Shown here: piece after piece, positions 16,420 to 25,609 of the stretch | Numbering within the stretch: the stretch's first letter is position 1 | Layout: the number at the start of each line of letters is the position of its first letter | From: Hydrogenophaga sp. PBL-H3 | Lineage (GTDB): Bacteria; Pseudomonadota; Gammaproteobacteria; Burkholderiales; Burkholderiaceae_C | NCBI RefSeq assembly: GCF_010104355.1 | Contig: NZ_CP044973.1 | Span: 1 to 64,000, forward strand | Length of the DNA stretch: 64,000 nt | Direction of reading: 5' to 3' | Notes under the pieces: model-generated | Told to the model about the DNA's origin: nothing | The model's input: only the letters and a program-made list of their open reading frames with translations | The model's database searches: none | Made by a program: the position numbers and the translations under genes

Positions 16420-17520
16420 ATGGAAACAGCAGAAATCAGGCCTGCGCGCTCTCAAGCACGCAGCCTTCCTTCCCTGCCCGAGATCTCATCCGAGGTCCCG
16501 GCCTCGCTTCAACGGGCCAACACCCGCTCTCAGATCCTTGCGCGCCTCGTCCTGGCAGCAGAAGCCCACGGGCTGAAGTTGCCTGGCGGCCCGTTTGCGC
16601 AAGTGAACGACGTGCTGACCCAGCAATGGGCCCAGTACTGCGATGCAGTCTCTCCTGAACTGGGAAGGCTGTTGCTGGGTGAGCCAGAAATCCTCGTCAG
16701 TGATGATTTGCTGGATGTCGTGATCAACGCGCGTCCTGACATCAACACGTTCTTCATGAAGGCCGTGGTTGAGACGCTTGAAAAGGTGGCTGCAGGGTTG
16801 GGTTGGTTTGTCGTGTCTGTGCTGCAAAGCGCACGCGGCTCCGGCTTCGCCTTCTATGACCTGACGGTCGTGAGCTACCACCTCGAGTCCCGCTTCTGGG
16901 ATCTGGATGAGTTCACCGATGAATGCTATGCGAGCCACCTCCTCATGGAGGAGGGCGATCGCGAGTACGGTGACGATTCCAAACCGACAGAAGACGATAT
17001 GGCCAGGCTGCGTGAGCAGTACCAGTTCTGGCCCTCGCAGATCTTGGAAGCAGCCGGTGGTCATGACGTCTTGCTCGGCGGCGTTGTCGCTGCCAAAGAC
17101 AGCAAGAAGCCGCGCGTGGCGCCTATGAAGCCCAGCGCGGTTCACAAGTGGATCAAGGCGAACTCAGACCATGCCCAGCTGGAGTGTGTGAAGGCGGCGC
17201 TTGCGCTGCAAAAGCACCTGTCGAAGAAAGAGGCCACGGCGCTCATCTTCGATTCCGGCCCGGATGACACCCAAGCCGTCGGCGGCATGTGTTTTCTTGC
17301 ATGGGAAGACCCTCAAATGGTCTGGGAGTCAGCCAACCACGCAGAGGAGTACGCCTACAACGGCGGCGACGTCATGGAAGCAGTGGCGCGCAAAACACTT
17401 CAACTTGACAAAGAACTCACCGACGGCGACCTGTCGCAGCTGGTGGTCGAACTCAAGGCATACATCAACGGATGGCATCTGTTCGAGAGACTGATGTCGC
17501 ACTTCCCTCAACAGGAATGA
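16420..17520 (+). CDS. PRTRC system protein F
   Basis: A 366-residue protein identified as PRTRC F by its place between C and B and by its general sequence. It is largely helical and acidic in the middle (LLMEEGDREYGDD), with FWDLDEFTDECYASHLL and a C-terminal YINGWHLFERLMSHFPQQ segment. No catalytic motif is recognised. Start at ATG 16420 after the two-hairpin leader; the B gene starts 4 nt after its stop, so F, B, A and ThiF are one transcript. Confidence 0.85.
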   Translation: METAEIRPARSQARSLPSLPEISSEVPASLQRANTRSQILARLVLAAEAHGLKLPGGPFAQVNDVLTQQWAQYCDAVSPELGRLLLGEPEILVSDDLLDVVINARPDINTFFMKAVVETLEKVAAGLGWFVVSVLQSARGSGFAFYDLTVVSYHLESRFWDLDEFTDECYASHLLMEEGDREYGDDSKPTEDDMARLREQYQFWPSQILEAAGGHDVLLGGVVAAKDSKKPRVAPMKPSAVHKWIKANSDHAQLECVKAALALQKHLSKKEATALIFDSGPDDTQAVGGMCFLAWEDPQMVWESANHAEEYAYNGGDVMEAVARKTLQLDKELTDGDLSQLVVELKAYINGWHLFERLMSHFPQQE

Positions 17521-17524
17521 CAAC

Positions 17525-18283
17525 ATGGACTTCAAAGTCAACAGCGTTGGCGCCGACTACAAGTTGGCGCACGCACTTCTGGTGTACCAAAGCTCACAGG
17601 ACGGACGCGCGTACGTGACAAAGCATCCCGTTGCGTTGTCTGAAGGGCGTCCAGTGGTCCGACCAGGTCGTCCTCTAACGGAGGGCGACTTCAAGGATCT
17701 CGTGGAAGGCCTCAAGCCAAAAGATCGCCCAGCGATTCAATGGCAAGACCCCCGCGTCCTCGCAAAGGGCATGGGTCGCATGATCTGGTGGACGGCGCCT
17801 ACAAAACGGGCAATGTTCTTCAAGGAAAGCACCTTCGCCTCTGGCACCTTCGAAGGCAATGCGGTCTGTCCCAATCCTGGGCTGATCTTCATGTCCACCG
17901 ATACAGAGTTGTACGTCTTCGCCTTCCGGGGCGACGGCGCACCAACACAAGAAACGCACCTCTGCCAAGCGCCTTTTTTCAATGTGTGGTCGCAGGGAAA
18001 AGTCTGTGTCGGCAACGCCCGCGTCCCAAACGACGATCAAAAGGGTGACCCAAGCTCGTGGGAGCGGTTCTTCTTTGGATCACTGTTCACACACCCCAAC
18101 TTCACCGAGAAGGACCGGCTGACCAAAGGCGTTTCGCCGGTCAAGTTCTGGCAGAGCCAGGTGAAAAAGCCCACCAACGCCTTCCCCGAGAAGGTGCTGG
18201 TGGATATCAACATCAAGGTCGCTGATCTGCTCAAGCTCGATTTCTTCGAGCGAAAGCATGTTCGCGCTCAAGGAGAGTTCTGA
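17525..18283 (+). CDS. PRTRC system protein B (E2-like)
   Basis: A 252-residue protein of the Prok-E2 family D type. The key region is LCQAPFFNVWSQGKVCVG, where Cys161 in GKVCVGNA is the candidate E2 active-site cysteine. Earlier it has MIWWTAP and AVCPNPGLIF. By analogy with ubiquitin systems, the E2-like protein would take the ubiquitin-like protein C from the E1-like ThiF protein; this has not been shown for PRTRC as far as I know. Its stop overlaps the start of gene A by 1 nt. Confidence 0.82.
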   Translation: MDFKVNSVGADYKLAHALLVYQSSQDGRAYVTKHPVALSEGRPVVRPGRPLTEGDFKDLVEGLKPKDRPAIQWQDPRVLAKGMGRMIWWTAPTKRAMFFKESTFASGTFEGNAVCPNPGLIFMSTDTELYVFAFRGDGAPTQETHLCQAPFFNVWSQGKVCVGNARVPNDDQKGDPSSWERFFFGSLFTHPNFTEKDRLTKGVSPVKFWQSQVKKPTNAFPEKVLVDINIKVADLLKLDFFERKHVRAQGEF

Positions 18284-18909
18284 TGAACGATTTCGATAAA
18301 GCCATTGCGGAAGCGTTTCCGCTGGTGGCGGCCCCCAAAAAGGAGCCGTTGGATGCACGTGTTGGAAGCGGCATCCGCTACGTCGTCGGCTCCAACGGGC
18401 TTGCGCGCGAAGTGATGCTGCCGTTCATGCGTGTGGTGCACATGGTGTCCGGTTTCGGTCCAAAGGTGAACCTGCCCTACGGGGCAGTGGAGCCGGTGGC
18501 TGAGATGTGGTTCGAGGGTATCCCCCGCGAGCTCATCCGTGAGTTCAAACAAGCCGCCATCGATGCGCTGCCCAACGAGGTTGCCGGTGCGTTCATCTGG
18601 GATGAGTGCAGCAACGACTTCCGTTTTGCCAAACGAGAGACGCTTGTCGCCAATGGCGGCTACGTCTCGTACCGTGAAGTGAAGCTGGAACAAGGTGAGC
18701 ACCTGGTGGTGGACGTGCACAGTCACGCATCGCATCCAGCGTTCTTTTCGTCTACGGATGACAAGGATGACAACGGGTCCATGAAGTTCAGCCTCGTGCT
18801 GGGCAACGTGGATACACCCAGCGTGAGTTCTGCTTTTCGCCTGAACCTTGCCGGGTACACATTCCCGGCGAGCATCGATGCAGATGGAAACGTGGAGGTG
18901 AAGCTGTGA
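18283..18909 (+). CDS. PRTRC system protein A (JAB/JAMM peptidase-like)
   Basis: A 208-residue protein with an intact JAMM zinc motif in DVHSHASHPAFFSSTDD: His146, His148, Ser156 and Asp159 follow the HxH-x7-S-x2-D pattern. JAMM proteases cut ubiquitin-like tails or remove conjugates, so this may process the extended C-terminus of protein C or deconjugate it. Start ATG overlaps the last base of the B stop; the stop overlaps the ThiF start (GTGA). Confidence 0.87.
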   Translation: MNDFDKAIAEAFPLVAAPKKEPLDARVGSGIRYVVGSNGLAREVMLPFMRVVHMVSGFGPKVNLPYGAVEPVAEMWFEGIPRELIREFKQAAIDALPNEVAGAFIWDECSNDFRFAKRETLVANGGYVSYREVKLEQGEHLVVDVHSHASHPAFFSSTDDKDDNGSMKFSLVLGNVDTPSVSSAFRLNLAGYTFPASIDADGNVEVKL

Positions 18910-19775
18910 ACCAAGAAACGATCCACCTGCTCGACGGCAAGTTGATGACCCGTGCCATTCAAGTGCTCCTCGTGGGCGCCGGCGGCACTGGTAGTCGAAT
19001 GCTGGAGAAGCTGGTTGCGTTGCACCGCGCTCTGCGAGCCAAGGGGCACCCCTTTGGCCTGCAGGTGCTGGTCATCGATCCTGACACGGTGTCACCCGCC
19101 AACATCGGCCGCCAAGCCTTCTACCCCGGAGACTGCGGCAGTTACAAGTGCGACGTGCTCGTGAACCGAGCCAACATGGCGCTGGAAGATGTGCAGTGGG
19201 ATAGCGAGCCAGCCAAGCTGGACACGCGTTCTGCGCTGGACAAATTTGACCTGGTGATCGGAGCGGTGGACAACCGCGCTGCCCGCCTGGCCATCCTGCG
19301 TGGTTTGGAGAACACGGTCAGCGGAACGCGGTATTGGCTTGACACTGGGAACAGATCGCACGACGGCCAAGTGGTGATCGGTCAAGTGACCTCGCGCAAG
19401 CGGGCGACCGATGACCTGAACCGCCTGCCGCACATCGCAGAGTTCTACCCCGAGCTCATCGACCCATCGGCTGAGGACAAGGACAACACACCCTCGTGTT
19501 CCCTTGCCGAAGCCTTGGAGAAGCAGAGCCTGTTCATCAACACCACCGTGTCCGACTTCGCAGCCAACCTGCTGTGGATGCTGTTCACGGAGGGGCGGTT
19601 GGACACTCAAGGGGCGTTCATCAACCTCAAACGGATGATGGTCACGCCTTTGCGAGTCGACCGTGACGTGTGGGCGCGATTTGACATCGTTCGCGATGGC
19701 AAGCGTCACAAGGTGGTGAGGCCCTCGTTGAAGGCCAAACGACTGAAGAAGCAAGAGGCAGCGGAAGTTGCTTGA
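18906..19775 (+). CDS. PRTRC system ThiF-family protein (E1-like)
   Basis: A 289-residue E1/ThiF/MoeB-fold adenylating enzyme. The ATP-binding loop VGAGGTGSR is at residues 23-31, the acidic strand VIDPDTV at 57-62, and the NIGRQ motif at 66-70 carries the conserved Arg. Cys198 in TPSCSLAEA is a candidate catalytic thiol. It would adenylate the C-terminus of ubiquitin-like protein C. The start is GTG at 18906, overlapping the A stop; last gene of the PRTRC cluster, followed by a strong terminator. Confidence 0.88.
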   Translation: MNQETIHLLDGKLMTRAIQVLLVGAGGTGSRMLEKLVALHRALRAKGHPFGLQVLVIDPDTVSPANIGRQAFYPGDCGSYKCDVLVNRANMALEDVQWDSEPAKLDTRSALDKFDLVIGAVDNRAARLAILRGLENTVSGTRYWLDTGNRSHDGQVVIGQVTSRKRATDDLNRLPHIAEFYPELIDPSAEDKDNTPSCSLAEALEKQSLFINTTVSDFAANLLWMLFTEGRLDTQGAFINLKRMMVTPLRVDRDVWARFDIVRDGKRHKVVRPSLKAKRLKKQEAAEVA

Positions 19776-19807
19776 TCTGCAACCCCCGTCTTGGGGCAAC
19801 ATGGAAG

Positions 19808-19836
19808 GCCCGGGCATTTTGCTCGGGCTTTTTTTT
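19808..19836 (+). terminator. Rho-independent terminator after PRTRC cluster
   Basis: GCCCGGGC (19808-19815) pairs with GCTCGGGC (19821-19828) and is followed by eight Ts. It closes the PRTRC transcript. Confidence 0.88.
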
Positions 19837-19988
19837 ATGGGCAACCTCCGCTGTTGCCTTCGATCTATCCGTTGTGCCGGGCATCCGCTGGCATTTGCAA
19901 AAGCGCGATCTGTAACAAATACTTTCATGCGCAAAGCGACTTCGATTGTCCCTCTCGTCAACCGGTCGCTGCCCCGTGATGTCCACAA

Positions 19989-20234
19989 ATGCGGAACACC
20001 CCCCACCAGACCTACCCTTCGGCCCCTTCCGGCTCTGCTGCAGGCCTACTCAAGGGTGAGCCCAAGCTTGATCGCCAGCGGCTGTTGTCCAGCGAGTTGC
20101 TTCTGAGATCCCTCGAACAGGGCCTGATCACACAGGAGACATTCGATCGGCAAGCGCGCCAGATCGAGGAACTGGGGTGCGTCGTGGAATTCATGGGCGC
20201 AAGGGGGCGGTCTCAGGTCCATTTGTTGGGCTGA
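19989..20234 (+). CDS. Small hypothetical protein
   Basis: An 81-residue protein with an amphipathic helical core (KLDRQRLLSSELLLRSLEQG, then TFDRQARQIEELGC). No good ribosome site precedes the ATG, and the first 25 residues look like non-coding translation, so the true start could be the codon near the KLDRQ segment. Function unknown. Confidence 0.4.
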   Translation: MRNTPHQTYPSAPSGSAAGLLKGEPKLDRQRLLSSELLLRSLEQGLITQETFDRQARQIEELGCVVEFMGARGRSQVHLLG

Positions 20235-20539
20235 AGCTGCCAGGGAGAGGCTTCACTGGACGAAGGCGAGGTCCCCGACCGATCAAGGCGCGACATTTGT
20301 CACGTATGTGCCGGGAATAAGGCGTTCTTGTACTTCAGAACCTCTCCGACCCATAAAGCTGCGGGCAAGTCCGCCGATAGATTCCGTAACTTAAACTGTG
20401 CCGGTCAAGCAGGGTTTAAGTCGTGAAACATGCGACGGGGCTGCGCTCCACGTGGGCTTCTAACGCGGGCGGTGAATCGCACGCAAATTCCCTGCGCATG
20501 GGCGCAGTAGCGGAAGTACACAGAGGCGATTGAGAAATA
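20235..20539. promoter_or_regulatory. Region upstream of first FlhD-like gene, with inverted repeat
   Basis: No gene is seen in this 305-bp gap. CTTAAAC (20390-20396) and GTTTAAG (20414-20420) form a 7-bp inverted repeat with a 17-nt spacer, about 120 bp before the FlhD-like start. It could be a regulator-binding site; arms centred about 24 bp apart fit a dimer or heteromer on one DNA face. Confidence 0.4.
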
Positions 20540-21142
20540 ATGATGACAGCGCAGATGGAGGGGGCTACCAAAGGTAGTCTGCACGTACCGACGTACGAAA
20601 GAGCAGTCCGTGCTGAAAACGTAAAGGCGATGATCCGTCGCTGGCGCATTGCTCAGAGCAGTGAGCTGGTGGACCAGCGCGTCATTGCCCGCTGGTTCCC
20701 TGGCCAGCGCAATCTGCTGGAACTCCTCGCCGTGCTGGTTGAGGAAGAGGTCATGAAACTGGCCGACTGTTCCCTCCCCCTCTTTTCCCTTTTGATTCAC
20801 CCCAGTCTGATGCCCGCGACATCGGCTCCGTTGGTGCAACCCGGCGAATTTGAAGCTGCCAACCGACATGAGGCGTTCCTGGCGCTCGCATCGCGCGTTG
20901 ACAGCATCAAAACCTCGTTTGCCGAGGGATGTGTCCTCTATGACTTGGCACTGCCCGACGCAGTGCATATCCGGCGTTTTGGTCCGCATGAGCTTTGGGA
21001 CATCGCAGCCAACCCCGGCTTGGTGATGTTTCCTGTTGCCAGCGACCATTACTTCGAGGTGGCCGCTACCCGCGACCTGTCCTCGTCCCAGAAATCGCAG
21101 CTCATGACCATGAGCAAGCGATCGAAGAACAGCATTCACTGA
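20540..21142 (+). CDS. FlhD-like regulator, copy 1
   Basis: A 200-residue protein. The C-terminal part (FLALASRVDSIKTSFAEGCVLYDL..., HELWDIAANPGLVMF) has the plan of FlhD, the DNA-binding partner of FlhC. The N-terminal 90 residues are an extension not in flagellar FlhD and include RARWFPGQR-type sequence (VIARWFPGQRNLLELL). It is paralogous to the protein at 46491, sharing VRAEN, RRW and ARWFPGQR. The FlhC-like gene follows at 21165. SetD/AcaD of SXT and IncA/C elements are comparable activators of conjugation. No flagellar genes are nearby, so a transfer-regulator role is more likely. Confidence 0.68.
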   Translation: MMTAQMEGATKGSLHVPTYERAVRAENVKAMIRRWRIAQSSELVDQRVIARWFPGQRNLLELLAVLVEEEVMKLADCSLPLFSLLIHPSLMPATSAPLVQPGEFEAANRHEAFLALASRVDSIKTSFAEGCVLYDLALPDAVHIRRFGPHELWDIAANPGLVMFPVASDHYFEVAATRDLSSSQKSQLMTMSKRSKNSIH

Positions 21143-21164
21143 CACTTCAACCTTGGAATTGACA

Positions 21165-21827
21165 ATGATGAACTCGGCTGGCCGCGCGCTCGCATCCTCA
21201 GGACACAAGCGAGTGCTCTTCGAAGACCAGGATGCGGATGATCGATTCGAGGCGCTGATCGCCCTGACTTCACGCACCAAGCTGATCGTCAAGTTGCTCG
21301 GCACCGATGTGGCCGAGCAACGGATCAAGGAGGAAATGGATCGTCGGCTGGGTCAGTACGGCATCAAGGTCAAACGCCCTCGCGGATTGGGGCAGACCAC
21401 GGCGGCCAAGACGTTTCTTGACAGCGCAGCAGAGCGTTTTGAGGCAGCCTACCTGATGGCCCTGCACTTCGGCTCAAGGGGCATCGGTGAATATTCCGTT
21501 GTGGAGACAAATTTCGGCCGGGCGCTGGATACGATGATTGAGGTCTACAACCACTATCGTAGAACGGTGCCCCCAGTCGGGGACTCGATGCGCATTCCCT
21601 TCGAGACCTATGCTCTCTTGGTCGATGGATTGCAAAGCCGTGAAATCGAAGTTCGTCAGTGCAGCTTGTGCAACACGAAGCACCCCGTGGTCAACCATCA
21701 TCAAGGTCCAGTGCATTGTCCCGCCTGCTCCACGCAGGATCTGCGCATGGATGAGGTGCGCGCAGACGTTCAGTCTCGCATCACCGCCTACCGCCAATCG
21801 CGCAATCAGATGCCCAAGTTCGGGTGA
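21165..21827 (+). CDS. FlhC-like regulator, copy 1
   Basis: A 220-residue FlhC-family protein. Cys166 and Cys169 (QCSLCN), then Cys185 and Cys188 (HCPACS), reproduce the zinc site of FlhC (CxxC, 15 residues, CxxC, with an HHQ between). ALHFGSRGIGEY and FETYALLVDGLQ match the helical core. The paralogue at 47339 has the same length and the same cysteine numbering when both starts are set as here. ATG 21165 is preceded by GGAA. It likely forms a heteromer with the FlhD-like protein just upstream. Confidence 0.78.
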   Translation: MMNSAGRALASSGHKRVLFEDQDADDRFEALIALTSRTKLIVKLLGTDVAEQRIKEEMDRRLGQYGIKVKRPRGLGQTTAAKTFLDSAAERFEAAYLMALHFGSRGIGEYSVVETNFGRALDTMIEVYNHYRRTVPPVGDSMRIPFETYALLVDGLQSREIEVRQCSLCNTKHPVVNHHQGPVHCPACSTQDLRMDEVRADVQSRITAYRQSRNQMPKFG

Positions 21828-22076
21828 TCGTTTGCCCTATGGGGCAAAACGGAGCCGTTGGCCCCGTGCCATGGTCGGCGCTGAGTAGAAGAATGGAGGG
21901 ATGCTCCAAACGTGGAACGCCATCCCATTGCTCCAACTCCGGACGATCCCGTTCTGTAGCGGCTCTCCCTCGAGCGCACTTGTCTTTCACTCACGCCTGG
22001 AATCAGGTCGACTGCATGACTGCAGTCGTCAAGCCCAGGTGTTGGCCAAGAACTTCTTGCGAAAGCTGCTCTCGTC
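21828..22076. promoter_or_regulatory. Gap with inverted repeat before 205-residue protein gene
   Basis: No gene is seen. CGACTGCA (22009-22016) and TGCAGTCG (22021-22028) form a perfect 8-bp inverted repeat with a TGAC spacer, 50 bp before the next gene. Possible operator or small hairpin. Confidence 0.4.
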
Positions 22077-22694
22077 ATGAGCCAAATCGTGTCATTGCAA
22101 ACGGCGCGCGTCCGCAGCGCCGAGCATCTCCAGCCAGGTAGTGGTACCGAACACTGGATGCGCCGGGAACTCGAACGATCCGACCCCGAACAGTGGGTGT
22201 TCGATGCGATAGCCGGACTGCCACATGAGGACTTCGCCCTTGCATGCTGGTCCCAGCAACCCAACCTCAGAAAGGCGGCGGTGAAGCTGGCCTCCTACAT
22301 TACCCCTCGGTGGCCAACTGAAGATGGCTCATCCTTGCTGGCGCACTCCATTGGCGAAGCGGTGAAGCGAGCAAAGGCGGCAGTGGACAACGGGGAAGTG
22401 TTCACGGGCCGTTTCGTTGGCGTGTACCTATACGGACTGACACTGCACGCCCGGGACGTCGCGCGCCTTTCCATCAAGGGTGTCGATCGCTTCGGTGTCC
22501 TTGAACACTGGCGGCCATTTTCTGAACCTCTGCAGCCGTGGGCATCGCGCCTGGGCGTCGACACGCTGATTGCCGAGACAGTTGCACCCGGCCCAACGGA
22601 GGCGACGGTAGAGGGCATCCGATCCCACATGATCGTCCGCGTCTCGGACCCTATCGACACCGGCTACCTGCTCAAGCATGCCGCACAAGGCTGA
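22077..22694 (+). CDS. Hypothetical protein, paralogue of the gene after the coupling protein
   Basis: A 205-residue protein, same length as the one at 51934 and clearly related: both begin M(S/T)QIVSL, share YITPRWP, GRxVGVYLYGLT, DVARLSI(K/S)GVDR, and end DPIDTGYL(L/I)KHA. Function unknown. The other copy lies in the relaxase/coupling-protein operon, so a conjugation link is likely. Here it follows the first FlhDC-like pair, so the two loci look like a partial duplication. Confidence 0.72.
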   Translation: MSQIVSLQTARVRSAEHLQPGSGTEHWMRRELERSDPEQWVFDAIAGLPHEDFALACWSQQPNLRKAAVKLASYITPRWPTEDGSSLLAHSIGEAVKRAKAAVDNGEVFTGRFVGVYLYGLTLHARDVARLSIKGVDRFGVLEHWRPFSEPLQPWASRLGVDTLIAETVAPGPTEATVEGIRSHMIVRVSDPIDTGYLLKHAAQG

Positions 22695-22702
22695 GCAAAG
22701 CG

Positions 22703-23470
22703 ATGACGATCATGAGTCCTGACTTTCATCCGGTTGTGCATGGATTGAGCATGCGCCGTGCGCCACGCCACAACCTGGTGTCCAGTTTCAACAAGCACAA
22801 GTACCTCCTTGCCAGCGTATTCCAGGTTCTACTGGAAGAACGAGGGCTGGGAGCACTCACCGGTCCAGCTGTTGTCCTTCGCGTGGTGCACGCACATTCG
22901 CAGTTGGAAGCGGAGGCAGATGAATCGGGCAACGACTTCACGACGTCTAGCATGATGGGAGAGTTGCTTGGAGGGGAGAGCTACGAACCCCGGCCGTTCG
23001 CACTTTCGGTCCTGGCATCGTTGCCATCAATGGCTGTGAGTGGCCCTGTGGCCAGCGACCTCCTGTGCTTGGCACCCCTCGATCTAGACCGCTCGTGCGC
23101 CTTCTCGTCGCAGGAAGAGATCGATCACAGCATCCTGCACCTTGTGTGGGCCCCCTGTGATTTGGAGGGTACGGTGCTTGTCCTCAGCTGCAATGCTGGC
23201 GATCAGTTTGTCCTCCACATGAACGTTGCAGGTCGATGGCACCGTGCACAAGATGGCGAGGCGGCACGAGCTCTGCGACGCGACGTAACCTCCAGAAAAA
23301 GTAAGGCCATGAAGCACCCTGGTCCAGTGCTCGGCGAGAGCCTGCAGGAGGTCTACAGCTCCCTGGACTCGGTCGCTCGCCGTTTCGACAACATCGTGGT
23401 CCGAGCTGCCGTGCGCGAACTCCAGAATCACGAAGCTATTGAGTCTGACTTCCGGGGTATCTGGGCCTGA
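22703..23470 (+). CDS. Hypothetical protein
   Basis: A 255-residue protein starting 8 nt after the previous stop (a second ATG at 22712 is possible). No known motif. It is a soluble alpha/beta-looking protein with PRHNLVSSFNKHKYLLAS near the start and a basic RRDVTSRKSKAMK segment near residue 195. It converges on the minus-strand sensor kinase gene, 43 nt away. Confidence 0.65.
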   Translation: MTIMSPDFHPVVHGLSMRRAPRHNLVSSFNKHKYLLASVFQVLLEERGLGALTGPAVVLRVVHAHSQLEAEADESGNDFTTSSMMGELLGGESYEPRPFALSVLASLPSMAVSGPVASDLLCLAPLDLDRSCAFSSQEEIDHSILHLVWAPCDLEGTVLVLSCNAGDQFVLHMNVAGRWHRAQDGEAARALRRDVTSRKSKAMKHPGPVLGESLQEVYSSLDSVARRFDNIVVRAAVRELQNHEAIESDFRGIWA

Positions 23471-23513
23471 GCTTGTTCAAGTTGTGCACACCGAGGGAAG
23501 CGGCGGCCACGTC

Positions 23514-25088
23514 CTAGCTTCGTGACTCCACTGGGAGCTTGAAATACACGGCGCACCCATGGCCTGGCGTGCTGTCGGCCCAGATGCTTCCGTTGTGACG
23601 CTGAACTATCCTCTGACTCAACGCCAAGCCTGCACCGTATCCCTCAAAATCCAGCGAATGATGCTGCCTCTGGAACATGAGGAACAGGTTTCTCGCCTTG
23701 GCCACATCAAATCCCACGCCGTTGTCCACGACGAAAAAGACGGTGGAGCCATCGCTTTCCGTTCGGCTGCCGATCTCGATTTCGGCTCGATCAACCTGGC
23801 GCGTGAACTTGACCGCGTTATCCAACAAGTGCACGAACAGGTCTGCGACCATCCCTTCGTCCGCAAAAACCTGCGGCAGATCTGCGTGGACATTCCAAGA
23901 GATGTCTCGCCCTGGGTTCGCGGTGGTGAGTCGATCGATGACTCCGTCCAATGTGGCCTGCAGCTGCAGCGGAGCAGGATGGAGATCAACTCGACCGAGG
24001 CGGGAATAGGTCAGGAGGCTCTCGATCATGCCGTTGAGGTAAGAGGAGGAGCGCTTCAGGCCATCGCGATAGTGTCGAATCTCTTCACTCGCTTCCTCGC
24101 CCAGTTCCTCGGCAATGAGGCCGGCGAATGTGTTGATGTGGCGCAGTGGTCCTCGCAAGTCGTGCGTGATTGAGTGCGTGAAGATGTCCAGATCCTTGTT
24201 GGGAACCGTGTACTGGCGCACGCGCGCCTTGACGCGTCGGTCCAGCTCGGCGTTGAGGTCATTCATGACCCGGTCCAGATCCTTCATGGCAGTCATGTCG
24301 CGCGTGATGCATGACAGGCCTTCAAGCTCCCCGTTTTCTCCCCGCAGCGCGGTGATGAGCGTCTGGCCCCAGAAGGCGTCGGTCCCGACGCGAAGGCGCC
24401 AGCCGTGGTACTCCCACTGCCCCCGGTCGACGGCAAGGCGAATGGCGTCCTCGATGCTGATTTCCTCTGGCTCGCCCGCACGCGGAGCTGCCAGGTCACC
24501 AAAAGACATCCGGGCGGCTTGGTCGTGGGTGAACCCGTGCAGGCGGTGCGCGCTCTCGCTCCATTCAGTGATGTGGCCTGAAGCGTCAATGAAGTAGATG
24601 CATGAATCCTGAAGCGCGTCGATCATGAGCGCGTATCGACGCTTCGCCGTGAGCAGTTCGCTTGAGCGTTGGCCAACCCGTTCTTCTACCTCGCTGAGGT
24701 CCTGAAGGGTTGTGAGAACTGCGGCGACATCACCTCCAGTTGAGCGGATGGCCACCGAAGAGGCCTGTAGGGGCAGCGCCGTGCCATCGGACCGATCCAT
24801 CGTGATGTAAGCCGGCGCAGGGACAGCACCTTCCAGGGCCATCTGCAGCTGTTCTTTGAGGTTCTCGAATGACAGTGGCTGATGCCCGTTGGAGGGGCCG
24901 CTGGAGGGCGTGGGTTCAAGGCCCATGCCCACATGGTTGTTCAGCCAGCGCAGTAGGGTCGGGTTGACCTTGAGCAGTTCGCCCTTGGGTCCAAACAACA
25001 GCATCCCGCAAGGTGCGATGTCAAACAGTGGGCCTACCAGCTGATCGGATATCTGAGGTGCACCTGCGTGCGAGTCATTTGGTGACAT
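23514..25088 (-). CDS. PAS-domain sensor histidine kinase
   Basis: A 524-residue kinase without membrane helices, so it is cytoplasmic. Two PAS-like domains (about residues 15-135 and 150-265) precede a HisKA domain with the phosphoacceptor His309 in SITHDLRGPL. The HATPase domain has the N box (HLLDNAVKF), G1 (VDNGVGF) and G2 (YGAGLALS). The C-terminal part resembles bacteriophytochrome kinases. No response regulator gene is next to it, so it is an orphan here. Start at 25088 chosen; an in-frame ATG at 25253 would add 55 residues lacking domain character. Confidence 0.87.
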   Translation of the reverse strand: MSPNDSHAGAPQISDQLVGPLFDIAPCGMLLFGPKGELLKVNPTLLRWLNNHVGMGLEPTPSSGPSNGHQPLSFENLKEQLQMALEGAVPAPAYITMDRSDGTALPLQASSVAIRSTGGDVAAVLTTLQDLSEVEERVGQRSSELLTAKRRYALMIDALQDSCIYFIDASGHITEWSESAHRLHGFTHDQAARMSFGDLAAPRAGEPEEISIEDAIRLAVDRGQWEYHGWRLRVGTDAFWGQTLITALRGENGELEGLSCITRDMTAMKDLDRVMNDLNAELDRRVKARVRQYTVPNKDLDIFTHSITHDLRGPLRHINTFAGLIAEELGEEASEEIRHYRDGLKRSSSYLNGMIESLLTYSRLGRVDLHPAPLQLQATLDGVIDRLTTANPGRDISWNVHADLPQVFADEGMVADLFVHLLDNAVKFTRQVDRAEIEIGSRTESDGSTVFFVVDNGVGFDVAKARNLFLMFQRQHHSLDFEGYGAGLALSQRIVQRHNGSIWADSTPGHGCAVYFKLPVESRS

Positions 25089-25609
25089 GGTGTTGTTGAG
25101 TTCTTGTTGTCCGACTGCGTTCGCAGCCACGCGCACAACCGACCTTGGTGTTCTTTTGAACGTTCCCTCCCCAAGGCCCGCGGTCCATCTGTTGGATGGA
25201 GCTTCCGTTGCATCGAGGCTCGCGAGTAGGCGAGCGCCGATACAGATGCGCATGAACGACCATACCAGCAGGCAGCGATGCTCCAGGTCGCAAATACAGC
25301 CCGCAGAAACCAGCCAAGATGTACATGCAGAATGGTTTTATAACGCGAGTTAGCACGTTGTAGGTATGAATCAGGTTGACGCTTGAATCGAATGGCTTCC
25401 GTGCTATCCCCTTGACTTACATGGGCCGCATTTCTGCACTTCATCGGTACTTTTGCACGTTTGCGAAAGGCTCGATATTTCTATAGCCTGACCTTGGGGG
25501 AAAACAATAGTTCAAAAAGTTGGACCTGTGCAGAGGTGAAGCTTTAAGTTTGATCACCTCTTGAGGCGGGGAAATGCCGCATTCCCCGCAAGGAGTTCTC
25601 AGTGCTTCA
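25089..25609. promoter_or_regulatory. Gap between kinase and acyltransferase genes
   Basis: No gene is called in this 521-bp stretch. It should hold the minus-strand promoter of the kinase and includes an AT-rich part around 25480-25560. GCGGGGAA (25566-25573) and TTCCCCGC (25582-25589) form an 8-bp hairpin just past the end of the acyltransferase gene; it lacks a T-run on the minus strand. Confidence 0.4.
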
